Origin: JBBATK01 sp044228285
GTDB taxonomy: Bacteria; Bacteroidota; Ignavibacteria; Kapaibacteriales; NICIL-2
DNA: 64,000 nucleotides
Direction: 5' to 3'
NCBI GenBank assembly: GCA_044228285.1
Contig: JBGAVD010000001.1
Location: 248,001-312,000 of the forward strand
A program made the position numbers and the translations under genes. Below, in pieces: positions 27,001 through 34,431 of this stretch. The stretch's first letter is position 1. Each line of letters starts with the position of its first letter. Under the pieces are notes generated by a model. It was not told where the DNA came from. It saw only the letters and a list, made by a program, of their open reading frames with translations, and ran no database searches.

Positions 27001-27172
27001 TGAGCAAGTGAAGCGTGTCGCAACGATCGAAGAAATGATCAACAGTCTTGAGAAGACCCTGGGCGGAATGTTAAAAACAGATCTTCCTAGAGTCAATGGT
27101 GTACTGACAGCAGCACAACTCAGCACAGTTGCCCCGGTTGCTCGTGAGGTATTTATGAAGGCAGAAGACTAG
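24050..27172 (+). CDS. Large exported beta-propeller protein with Asp-box (BNR/VPS10-like) repeats
   Basis: The 1040 residues start at the ATG at 24050 (MIRANSVCTVLL), with a signal peptide ending ALHAQ. The body has at least eleven Asp-box turns of the SxDxGxxW/F type, among them SKDNGTTF, TTDGGAKW, TKDGGKSF, SVDGGTTW, SDDRGESW, SDDGGKTF, SYDRGSSW, TNDGGKKW, TTDFGKSW and SIDGGSSW. These define two sialidase/sortilin-like propellers (about 30-420 and 470-760). The last 250 residues are a beta-sandwich-like block (ILNAKNEVITTLPAGKRKGINRVGWGM, YTVRITKNDKVFTGKVSI) and a helical coiled region. The family is widespread in this group and often called glycosyl hydrolase, but no sialidase active site is visible. 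There is no T9SS tail. Confidence 0.85.
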   Translation: MIRANSVCTVLLCTALVFNAALHAQPLLTPNTFGNLKARSIGPATSSGRVTAIEACYTHTEGNTVDKRLCIYVGAAAGGVFKSKDNGTTFKAVFDKEKQHSIGAMALDPKHHDSVLWVGTGESNCRNSVSIGGGLYKTTDGGAKWKLLGFEKVERIAKIALNQHNPEIAFVAGLGALWSSSPDRGLYRTKDGGKSFERVLYVDENTGCADVAIDPENSNIVYATMWQFRRKAYSFNSGGPGSGLYKSVDGGTTWTKLTKDIPTGDLGRIIVTVAPSKPNVVYAMIECKESGLYRSDDRGESWKKMSNAQSVTARPFYFSCLYVDPFNENRVYRPSFQLGMSDDGGKTFNGFQYGGGAHPDLHALWIDPINPQHFLLGTDGGVYRSYDRGSSWTKFRNLSLAQFYHISYDFEEPYNVFGGLQDNGSWMAPHRIQGGGIQNRDWEPTGWGDGFWVIRDRFNKDIIYFESQGGNAVRRHMATNESKPIKPYELPGESKLRFNWCTPLTQSPTNPKTIYMASQFLHRSRNQGDTWERISPDLTTNDSSKINTEASGGVTADNTSAEHHCTIVSVAESPLDENIIWVGTDDGNLQLTNDGGKKWLNTVSAIDSTLPPGTWVSCVEPGHFEKGTCYVSFDNHTRGDMQSYLYRTTDFGKSWKKLNNDSLRGFAHVIREDLVNKQLLFCGTEYGLYISIDGGSSWAQFKGDLPCTPVRDLQIHPRERDLIIATHGLGVFILDDITPLRSLSTETMKNELSILPNRPCVLRNESGFQEFGGSDEFYGPSPDGTAQITYYLKSRHLVGDMKIEILNAKNEVITTLPAGKRKGINRVGWGMSMKPPKVATSQNTGGGDFGPAVLAGDYTVRITKNDKVFTGKVSIQNDPRSIYNAEARKANFESMLKLYTMIERVAYDAEQITSVRDSLKSRVPAVKDPEAKTSIREFVSRLDSLHKTVVAKKSTLFADTEPQLREKLANIYGDIAQSTGRPSDEQVKRVATIEEMINSLEKTLGGMLKTDLPRVNGVLTAAQLSTVAPVAREVFMKAED

Positions 27173-27275
27173 TCATAAATCTTAGTGCTCTGTTGTTAAT
27201 CGAAGCAAAAACAGCATACTATCTGTGACTTTGTATCGATACATTCAATACTCGTGATCTGAAGGTTTAGGAGAT

Positions 27276-27314
27276 TTTTCATACGTGCGGCGCGAAGCGC
27301 CACACGTATGAAAA
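27276..27314. terminator. Long hairpin with GAA loop between convergent genes
   Basis: A 12-bp outer stem (27276-27287 with 27303-27314) and a 5-bp inner stem GGCGC/GCGCC are separated by one C-A mismatch and closed by a GAA triloop. The core GGCGC-GAA-GCGCC matches the other mini-hairpins. It lies between the propeller gene and rlmD, which converge. The outer stem is A/T rich (TTTTCATACGTG) but no free U tract follows. Confidence 0.6.
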
Positions 27315-27334
27315 CGTCTTCCGAGATCTTGTGT

Positions 27335-28744
27335 TTACGAACGTAGCTTCAACACCGCAACGTTCTCAACATGAAAGGTGTGCGGGAACATGTCTAAGGC
27401 TTGCATAGACTGAACTTCATACAGCTCCTGTAACAGCGCGCAGTCGCGTGCTTGAGTTGCAGGGTTGCAGGAGACATAGACAATGTGCGGAATCTTCAAA
27501 CTCAGTAAGTGTTCGAGAAGCATTTGATGGACTCCGGCGCGTGGCGGGTCCAAAATCACTACATCTGGACGCTCAAGAGAATGCAAGAATGCAATGGTCT
27601 CCTTCTTGTGTAGGTCCGCCGCGTAGAACTCAACGTTCTGTATGGCATTGAGTTCGGCGTTATGCTTCGCATCTTCGATGCTCTGAGCGCTTAGTTCAAT
27701 CCCAATGACCTTCCGAACACGCTTTGCAGCTGGTAACGAAATAGAACCTGTACCACAATACAAATCCCACACGAGCATAAACTCCTGTAGATTCGCTGCT
27801 TCAAACGTTGTGTGGAGAAAATTTGGGAGTTGATAGGAATTCGTTTGAAAGAATGAAAATGGTGAAATGCGAAACTCAACACCATGACTCCACTCGCTAA
27901 TAAATCCACTACCACTGAGCACACGGGCTGTACCTTGGGCAACAGGAGAGAGTGAGTCCTTCACAGCATGCAAAACGGTTGCATTCGCATCCAGACCTTG
28001 AGCGAAGTCTGAAGACAACCAATCAACGTACGCAAGCTCCGCGTCGTTTTGCGGAGTACTTGTGATCAGAATGACCATGAGCTGTTTGCGGTGTAAGGTG
28101 CGACGCAAAACAAGATGGCGCAGGAAGCCTGACTGCAATTTGTTACTGTAGGGAACTAAACCAAGCTCGAGAGCCTTTGCGCGAATTGTGTTGAGGATGA
28201 GATTGCAGTCAGAATGTTGGAGATGACATTCCTTTACATCGATGACCGCGTCATAGCGACCAGGAGCGTGTAAGCCCAATGCAAAGTCACGCTCAATGGT
28301 CTCGCCCGATGCAAGTTCAGCCGCACTCATCCAACGTCGTGCACTGAAAGAAAACTCCATCTTGTTTCGATAGTTGAAGTTCTCCGGAGATGCAATGATA
28401 GGCCTAAGCTCCCCATAAGGAACCTTCGCCAAACGCTCAAAGCAGTCGACTGTGTGTTGCTGCTTCCAGCGGACCTGTTCGTCATAATCGCAGTGTTGCC
28501 AGCTACAACCTCCACAGTCTGCAGTATGCGCACATCGAGGCTGTACGCGAGACGCAGACGGCGCTAGAATCTCGTCGATCGACGCATGAAAGTACTTCTT
28601 CTTCTTCTTGCGCAAAGTGATACGCACGCGATCGCCTGGCAAGCCTTCATCGACAAAAATGACCAGCCCGTCGACACGTGCTATGGACAAACCTTCAAAG
28701 CCAAGCGCTTCAACCTCAACCTCTATGCTATCACCTACCTTCAT
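27335..28744 (-). CDS. rlmD: 23S rRNA (uracil-5)-methyltransferase, RumA/RlmD-like
   Basis: The 469 residues form an SAM-dependent RNA m5U methyltransferase with an iron-sulfur cluster. The N-terminal TRAM domain (MKVGDSIEVEVEALGFEGLSIAR, LPGDRVRITLRKKKKKY) binds RNA. The cluster cysteines are in CAHTADCGGCSWQHC plus the later DVKECHL. The Rossmann fold shows FFQTNSYQL, WDLYCGTGSISLPAA and VILDPPRAGVH. The nucleophile is in YVSCNPATQARD. It is closest to the RumA/RlmD group, which methylates U1939, but RlmC- or TrmA-like targets cannot be excluded. Its start overlaps the stop of the upstream ABC exporter by 4 bases. Confidence 0.9.
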   Translation of the reverse strand: MKVGDSIEVEVEALGFEGLSIARVDGLVIFVDEGLPGDRVRITLRKKKKKYFHASIDEILAPSASRVQPRCAHTADCGGCSWQHCDYDEQVRWKQQHTVDCFERLAKVPYGELRPIIASPENFNYRNKMEFSFSARRWMSAAELASGETIERDFALGLHAPGRYDAVIDVKECHLQHSDCNLILNTIRAKALELGLVPYSNKLQSGFLRHLVLRRTLHRKQLMVILITSTPQNDAELAYVDWLSSDFAQGLDANATVLHAVKDSLSPVAQGTARVLSGSGFISEWSHGVEFRISPFSFFQTNSYQLPNFLHTTFEAANLQEFMLVWDLYCGTGSISLPAAKRVRKVIGIELSAQSIEDAKHNAELNAIQNVEFYAADLHKKETIAFLHSLERPDVVILDPPRAGVHQMLLEHLLSLKIPHIVYVSCNPATQARDCALLQELYEVQSMQALDMFPHTFHVENVAVLKLRS

Positions 28745-30606
28745 GTTCCAATTCCATCTTGTTGTGCAAACTGTATGTCATAGAGTCGCTTGTAATGTCC
28801 TTTGCGATCTATAAGTTCCTGGTGTGTTCCTTGCTCAACAATACTGCCTTTGTCAAAAACGAGGATAGTGTCGCAATTGATGATCGTGGACAATCGGTGA
28901 GCAATGATAACAGCAGTACGGTCTTTGAGTACTTCGTTCATTGCTGCTTGTACAATCTTCTCCGATTCAGAGTCGAGTGCTGACGTTGCCTCATCAAACA
29001 CTACTACATCTGGGTTCATCGCAATTGCACGAGCAATTGCTATGCGCTGTCGTTGACCACCTGAAAGAAGCACTCCGCGATCACCTACAAGAGTGTTGTA
29101 TCCTTGGGGCAAACTGCGAATGAACTCGTCGGCATGAGCAACCTGAGCTGCTTGTTGAATGCGTTCGAGGGTTGCAGACTCAGTGCCAAAGGCAATGTTG
29201 CTGGCAATTGTATCATTGAAGAGCACTGCATCTTGTGAAACGATGCCAAAGCGAGATCGATAGCTGCTCAAACGAAAACTGCGAATGTCCTTACCATCGA
29301 AGAGGATGGTACCATTTTCTGGGTCGTAGAATCGAACCAGCAAATCGATGAGGGTGGATTTTCCACTGCCGCTGGATCCAACCAGGGCGACTTTCTTACC
29401 AATCGGGATGTGAAAACTCACATCCCTTAGCACCGGGCTGTTGGGAGTGTAGCGAAAGTTGATGTTCTGAAACTCAATACCTGAGGTAAAGCTGGCGCAA
29501 TTCTCGTTGCCGTCAACCAAACTAGGTTGGAGATCAATCAAGGCAAAAACACGTTCTGCCGCAACGAGGCCGCGTTGAATTTGTCCAGGAACCGAAACCA
29601 AAGCAACGGTTGGCGCCATGACTGCGAAGAGAGCGAAAAGAAAGGTCATAAGGTCAGAGCCGCGCATACGATTCGCGAACACTTCGTGTCCGCCGATGTA
29701 CAACACCACTGCCAAAGCGCTAATAGCAAAAATCTCATTCAGCACTGGTATTGCTTCATTAATACGAGAAAGTTTGACAGAAGATCGAACGTAGGCAGAC
29801 GCATGGGTAAAGAAACCCTCTGTGATCTTGTCTTCAGCACGGAAGGCTTTCACAACACGGACTGCAGACACCGCTTCTTGCAGAGTACCTATGTAGCCAG
29901 CTGTGGAATCTGCCATACGCGTCGCGTAACGACGCAAATACTTGCGTGCGGTGCGAATGATGAGTAGAGTGACGAGACTCGTACTCATAGCAATGAGTGT
30001 AAGCTTGACCGACATGGACAAGAGCAGCGTGAGCAGCAGAATGATCTCAACAGGATTGCGAAGGACGAGCATGAAGAAGGGTACAATACTTCCATGCATA
30101 GTGTTGATCTCATTTGTCACTAAGGCTATGAGCTCACCCGTTTTGTTTTGATTGAAGAAGGCCATTGGCTGCTTCATGAGTCGAGTGAAGACCAGTGTTC
30201 GCATATCGCGAGCAATGAGTTCAGACAGACGGGCGTAGCTGATGCCTGACAAGTACTTCACCAAGTTCTTGATGACAAACAGAACAATAATGAAAACGCT
30301 CAGGTTGAGGAGTCGACCACTCGGTGTATCTGCTGCGAGCACAGCGTCAACCGATTGAAAGAACCGTTCTTTGATCGCTTGTAAGCCGCTAACTGTTTCA
30401 AGAGGAACAATAGGTGCCGCACTTTCGCCAAAAAGCTGGCTCATGACCGGTTTGATGATTGCCATACTGAGAGCTCCGAACATACCCAGGAGTATCCCGC
30501 TCACGAGAAGCGTGATGAAGAGTGCGGCGTAAGGCCGAACAAAAGAGAATACGCGGAGGAAAGTCTTCAATAAGTAGTAGGGAGCATTGGGGCACAAGAC
30601 AAACAA
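28741..30606 (-). CDS. msbA: ABC exporter, fused membrane and ATPase domains, MsbA-like
   Basis: The 621 residues are a half-transporter that works as a homodimer. The six-helix membrane domain is about 15-340 and the ATPase about 365-605. ATPase motifs are Walker A VGSSGSGKSTLID, the Q-loop VSQDAVLFNDTIASN, signature LSGGQRQRIAIARA, Walker B PDVVVFDEATSALDSE and the H-switch AHRLSTI. The N-terminal block (SIVPFFMLVLRNPVEIILLLTLL) and size match lipid A flippase MsbA of Bacteroidota. Lipid A-core export is the likely role, supported by the neighbouring glycosyltransferase and the Kdo gene kdsD in the window, but drug or lipid exporters of the same class look alike. Confidence 0.85.
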   Translation of the reverse strand: MFVLCPNAPYYLLKTFLRVFSFVRPYAALFITLLVSGILLGMFGALSMAIIKPVMSQLFGESAAPIVPLETVSGLQAIKERFFQSVDAVLAADTPSGRLLNLSVFIIVLFVIKNLVKYLSGISYARLSELIARDMRTLVFTRLMKQPMAFFNQNKTGELIALVTNEINTMHGSIVPFFMLVLRNPVEIILLLTLLLSMSVKLTLIAMSTSLVTLLIIRTARKYLRRYATRMADSTAGYIGTLQEAVSAVRVVKAFRAEDKITEGFFTHASAYVRSSVKLSRINEAIPVLNEIFAISALAVVLYIGGHEVFANRMRGSDLMTFLFALFAVMAPTVALVSVPGQIQRGLVAAERVFALIDLQPSLVDGNENCASFTSGIEFQNINFRYTPNSPVLRDVSFHIPIGKKVALVGSSGSGKSTLIDLLVRFYDPENGTILFDGKDIRSFRLSSYRSRFGIVSQDAVLFNDTIASNIAFGTESATLERIQQAAQVAHADEFIRSLPQGYNTLVGDRGVLLSGGQRQRIAIARAIAMNPDVVVFDEATSALDSESEKIVQAAMNEVLKDRTAVIIAHRLSTIINCDTILVFDKGSIVEQGTHQELIDRKGHYKRLYDIQFAQQDGIGT

Positions 30607-30706
30607 CCATAGCGCACACTCAGTCTACGTGATGTGCAGCACAGAATAGAAAGGCAAAAATAGTCTTTGTGTGGCATATGGAGCGGTGATGAGACTATTC
30701 CGCTGA

Positions 30707-31582
30707 TCATCTGCGTAGAGAACTGCGTCTGGCTTCCAGCATTGCTGGTTGGAGCCCAAGTTCACCTACACGATAGCGTAGGCGTTTAACTCTTTCGAGA
30801 ACACCAGCTGCAATCTTGATTGGAGCTTCGCTCGACGCATTGCAATGATATTGAACCAGGACATTCCGCAACATGCGAATGTGCAAGCCTGTGTGAAGAG
30901 CCAGGGATTGATGATTGAGCAGCTCGGCGCTTTCAATGAACTCGCGAAGTTTTAGTGCATCCTCGCGAAACAGAGAGAAGTTAGCGGCATAGATATCGTC
31001 GGAAAGACCAGATAATGCGCGTCGAAGAAATGGTGATCGGATATAGAAGCCACGGGAAACTTGGGTGGATTGTCCGAAAATGCCATCCAGCAACACATAG
31101 ATATACTTCTTCTGGAGCCACCCTGCGCGTAAATCGTCTGTTTGAAGTGAGTTTGAAAGCTGCGACGACAATTCAACGCGCCGTGCGCTGAGTATCTGAC
31201 CAGCTCGTTGATTCATGACATGTTCCTCAACAAAGCGAGGATGCAGAATCATGCTACTATCGCAGAAAATCAGATAGTCCGTGGAGCAGGAGCGAAGCGC
31301 TGCGTGAACGATGAGCTGTTCGCGGCTTGAGTTCAGGTTTTGGTCTGCAGACCAGATTACGCGAGCTGGTACATTGAGCAGTGGGAGTCGGGTTTGTACG
31401 GTACGAATGACGTCGGACGAGGCATTGTCTGCCAAGACGAGTAGCTCGAAGTCTCGAAGAGTTTGCTGCTCAACACTGACCAGACTCAGATCGGCAAAAT
31501 GTAAGTCGTTCTGCAGCACAAGGATGAGTGTAGCACGGGCCATGATAATCTCCGATGAATGGTCTGCTGGAAATGGGCTCAT
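30707..31582 (-). CDS. Family 2-type glycosyltransferase
   Basis: The 291 residues (278 if the internal ATG at 31543 is used) have a GT-A fold. The pattern includes ATLILVLQNDLHFADLSLVSVEQQTLRDFELLVLADNASSD, the nucleotide-sugar strand, then TDYLIFCDSSMILHPRFVEEHV, where the usual DxD metal motif reads CDSS, so the metal site is only partly conserved. GFYIRSPFLRRALSGLSDDIYAANFSLFREDAL matches the acceptor-side region and its acidic pair. The C terminus is basic. The acceptor is unknown; the adjacent MsbA-like exporter points to lipooligosaccharide. Confidence 0.8.
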   Translation of the reverse strand: MSPFPADHSSEIIMARATLILVLQNDLHFADLSLVSVEQQTLRDFELLVLADNASSDVIRTVQTRLPLLNVPARVIWSADQNLNSSREQLIVHAALRSCSTDYLIFCDSSMILHPRFVEEHVMNQRAGQILSARRVELSSQLSNSLQTDDLRAGWLQKKYIYVLLDGIFGQSTQVSRGFYIRSPFLRRALSGLSDDIYAANFSLFREDALKLREFIESAELLNHQSLALHTGLHIRMLRNVLVQYHCNASSEAPIKIAAGVLERVKRLRYRVGELGLQPAMLEARRSSLRR

Positions 31583-31784
31583 ATTTCTACTCTGTCGTCT
31601 TCACGTATGGTAGACATCGACGAGTAGAGATGATTGAATGAGACAGAGTTCAGACGTACAAATACAATTTTTCGTCTCTTTCAAATTACAACTTGGTATA
31701 AATGCACCGCCCCATGTATTTTGCCCCCCATCGGTTCACCTTCCACTCTTACCGATATCACAACTCATTACGAGGGGACCTCAC

Positions 31785-32735
31785 ATGAAGCTCACAAACT
31801 ACCTTCGGGTGCTGCTTTTCGTTGCAATCAGTGTGCCTTTTGCGCATGCTCAAGAGGAAGACGTCTTGCGTCCGCATGGCCGTCCACTCAGTGCTGAAGA
31901 GCTCTCGAAGTATTCTTGGACGAATCACCCTGAGAAAATTCCTCTCACTGTTGGGATTTATGGCGGTGTCAGCTCCAACGCATTTAGTCAGTCGGTGACC
32001 TACGGCAGCCCGGCTGTCAAAGATCCATTGGAAACAGCACTTTCGAGTGGTACTGGTCTTTCTCCCCATTTTGGCTTGCTGTTCGACTACGCGATTTCGC
32101 CTAATGCTGCGGTACAACTGCGTGCTGAATATGATATGAAGAGCTTTTCTAATACGGTAGCTGGTGGCATCGACGTAACAGACCCTAACGGTTTCATCAT
32201 TCAAAACATTGGAGCAAGCACGGCGAAGTATGAAGCTTCTGTAAGCTATTTGAATATCATCCCTACTCTGCGCTACAATATCGATGAACGCATTTTTGTG
32301 AGCTTTGGACTTTGCTATCAAATGCAGATGGGAGATTTCTCCCGTACTGACAACATTTCAAAGACCAACCCTCTCGACTCATTCTGGTATAACATGAATT
32401 TTGCCGGTGTTCCAGGTCAATTCCAGAGCGTTGAAAAGACCGTTAACTATGCTACAAGCTTGGGCTGGGATGGTTCTGCGAATCCAGTTCACCAGAGTTA
32501 TAACACTGGTCGAATTGGTATTGTGCCTGGGCTAGGATTTCTCCTGCCGCTGGGCCGTACACTTGCTTTGGCTGCAGAGTTACGGTATCAATACATGTTG
32601 ACGAAGCTGTATGATGATTTTGATGCACTTGACATCACGCGTGTGCCAACGAATGTAACAGCAACTACGGTTACTTATTCTAATCCAATGCTGCACAGTT
32701 TGCAGGTCTCGGTGGGTTTGTGGTTTAAGCTCTAA
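31785..32735 (+). CDS. Outer-membrane beta-barrel protein
   Basis: The 316 residues start at the ATG at 31785, preceded by GAGGGGACC. A signal peptide (MKLTNYLRVLLFVAISVPFAHA) leads to a barrel-like sequence: LTVGIYGGVSSNAF, PHFGLLFDYAISPNAAVQLRAEYDMKSF, YEASVSYLNIIPTLRYNIDERIFVSFGLCYQMQMG, GRTLALAAELRYQYM and the last strand SLQVSVGLWFKL. It resembles OmpA/opacity-like or PorT/PorP-style barrels but no named family is certain. The PD40-OmpA gene begins 18 bases later, so the two form an operon and probably a complex in the outer membrane. Confidence 0.8.
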   Translation: MKLTNYLRVLLFVAISVPFAHAQEEDVLRPHGRPLSAEELSKYSWTNHPEKIPLTVGIYGGVSSNAFSQSVTYGSPAVKDPLETALSSGTGLSPHFGLLFDYAISPNAAVQLRAEYDMKSFSNTVAGGIDVTDPNGFIIQNIGASTAKYEASVSYLNIIPTLRYNIDERIFVSFGLCYQMQMGDFSRTDNISKTNPLDSFWYNMNFAGVPGQFQSVEKTVNYATSLGWDGSANPVHQSYNTGRIGIVPGLGFLLPLGRTLALAAELRYQYMLTKLYDDFDALDITRVPTNVTATTVTYSNPMLHSLQVSVGLWFKL

Positions 32736-32753
32736 GAACTCGAAGGAATACAT

Positions 32754-34247
32754 ATGAAAAATACCCTTCTTACGATTTGCCTGCTTGTTTGTGTGCACAT
32801 AAACATTGTGGCCCAGATCAGCGTTAGTCCAAACAAAGACGTAGTGCTTAGTCCCTTTCAGCACAATACTTCGAAAGACGAGTTTGCACCAGCTCTTGCA
32901 CAAGATGGTAGACTCATGATGTTCACACAAGAGAGCGGCAAATCTCAGCGCATTCTTCTTACAGAGCGCACAAAAGATGGCTGGGGCTCAGCTTCAGAGC
33001 TTGGTTCAGAAGTGAATAGTGGATCTCAAGTTGGCTCAGCTTCTCTGACCAGTGATGGTCAGTACGTTGTTTTTGCCGCCTACAAACATGAGCTCAGTGG
33101 ATTCGGAAGAACAGATATCTATTCTGCACGCAAAGTAAACGGGAAATGGACTGATGTTCGCAATCTTGGATCGCAGATCAACTCAGACGCCTTTGATTCT
33201 CAGCCTGCACTCTCGGCAGACGGAAGCACACTGTACTTTGTGAGCGACCGTGATGGAGGTTTAGGTGGGACCGACATTTATGTTTCACATCGTCGTGGGA
33301 AAGAATGGTCGAAGGCAGAGCTCGTGGGTGGTTTAGTGAATACGAAGTATGACGAAGCTTGTCCTTCCATTGCTGCAGACAATAGCACCTTGTACCTATC
33401 ATCCAACCGCTCAGGCGGAAGTGGTGGATTTGACATCTATACTGCTCGTTTTAAGAGCGGGAGCTTTGGCATACCAGTGAACATTGGAGCACCAATCAAC
33501 TCGAGCTCGGATGAGTACTACTATACCTCGATTCCAAACTCTACAACCGCATATTTCTCTTCAGATAGACCCGGAGGTCAGGGTGGATTTGATATCTACA
33601 AAGCCGATCCCAATCCTGAGATGCCGGATGCTGTTTTGACAATGCATGGAATTGTTAGCGACATCAACTCTGGCAAGCCACTGGGTGCAGATTTGGTTGT
33701 CACGGACCTCAAGACACGACAAAAAGTCGCCGTGTTGCGATCTGATGATCAAAGTGGAGAATATTTCGTGACCCTTAATGCTGGCCGCAGCTATTCAATT
33801 ACAGCAACACGCAACGACTATGTATTCTACTCTGAGCGATTTGACGTGTCGGCAAGCGAGAAGGGAAGAACCGTTGATAATAACATCAAGTTGACACCAC
33901 TTGCCAATGATGCAGAAACTCGTCTTCTGGTCTTTTTCAATACCGATAAAGCCGACCTTAATGATGAATCTATGCCGGAATTGGATAGAGCTGCAGAGTT
34001 TCTTCAGTCAAATCAAGATATCAAAGTGCGTATCGAAGGACACACTGATGACGTTGGGGAAGACAACTACAATATGCAGCTGTCGCAGCGCCGTGCAGAT
34101 GCAGTGAAATCATATTTAGTTACGCAGGGCGTAGAGCAAAAGCGGATTCTGACTGCTGGGTATGGAAAAACCAGACCCAAAGTAAAGAATACCACAGATG
34201 AAGCACGTTCACAGAATCGCCGTGTGGAAATGAAGATTATGAAGTAG
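32754..34247 (+). CDS. PD40 propeller / OmpA-C domain protein (PorE-like architecture)
   Basis: The 497 residues have a signal peptide ending VAQ (about residue 22). A WD40-like PD40 propeller spans about 30-285, with repeats such as LSADGSTLYFVSDRDGGLGGTDIYV, IAADNSTLYLSSNRSGGSGGFDIYT and TTAYFSSDRPGGQGGFDIYK. A carboxypeptidase-regulatory-like sandwich (about 298-380, IVSDINSGKPLGADLVV) and an OmpA peptidoglycan-binding domain (about 385-497) follow. The last carries NTDKADLNDESMPELDRAAEFL, RIEGHTDDVGEDNYNMQLSQRRADAV and ENRRVE-like NRRVEMKIM. This order is that of PorE and related T9SS accessory proteins, so anchoring of an outer-membrane complex to peptidoglycan is likely. It follows the barrel gene by 18 bases. 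Confidence 0.88.
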   Translation: MKNTLLTICLLVCVHINIVAQISVSPNKDVVLSPFQHNTSKDEFAPALAQDGRLMMFTQESGKSQRILLTERTKDGWGSASELGSEVNSGSQVGSASLTSDGQYVVFAAYKHELSGFGRTDIYSARKVNGKWTDVRNLGSQINSDAFDSQPALSADGSTLYFVSDRDGGLGGTDIYVSHRRGKEWSKAELVGGLVNTKYDEACPSIAADNSTLYLSSNRSGGSGGFDIYTARFKSGSFGIPVNIGAPINSSSDEYYYTSIPNSTTAYFSSDRPGGQGGFDIYKADPNPEMPDAVLTMHGIVSDINSGKPLGADLVVTDLKTRQKVAVLRSDDQSGEYFVTLNAGRSYSITATRNDYVFYSERFDVSASEKGRTVDNNIKLTPLANDAETRLLVFFNTDKADLNDESMPELDRAAEFLQSNQDIKVRIEGHTDDVGEDNYNMQLSQRRADAVKSYLVTQGVEQKRILTAGYGKTRPKVKNTTDEARSQNRRVEMKIMK

Positions 34248-34431
34248 CTATTGGTCTCGTCTGCATCAAAAGCTAGCGGCTAAGGGCAGCTGTTCCTTTC
34301 GGACGATAGTTGTCTGACAAACGCCGTTTGGCAGAGTGCACCACGGTTTCGGACAAAGAAGAACGTAGCAGTGAAGGAAGTCTGGGGGGACAAATTCATC
34401 ACAGGTACTGCTCAGATTTTACGACAAACAC

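Noticed and set aside
31758..32321. 187-codon minus-strand frame opposite the barrel gene
   Set aside because: The plus frame has a signal peptide, a Shine-Dalgarno and barrel strands; the minus frame has none of these.
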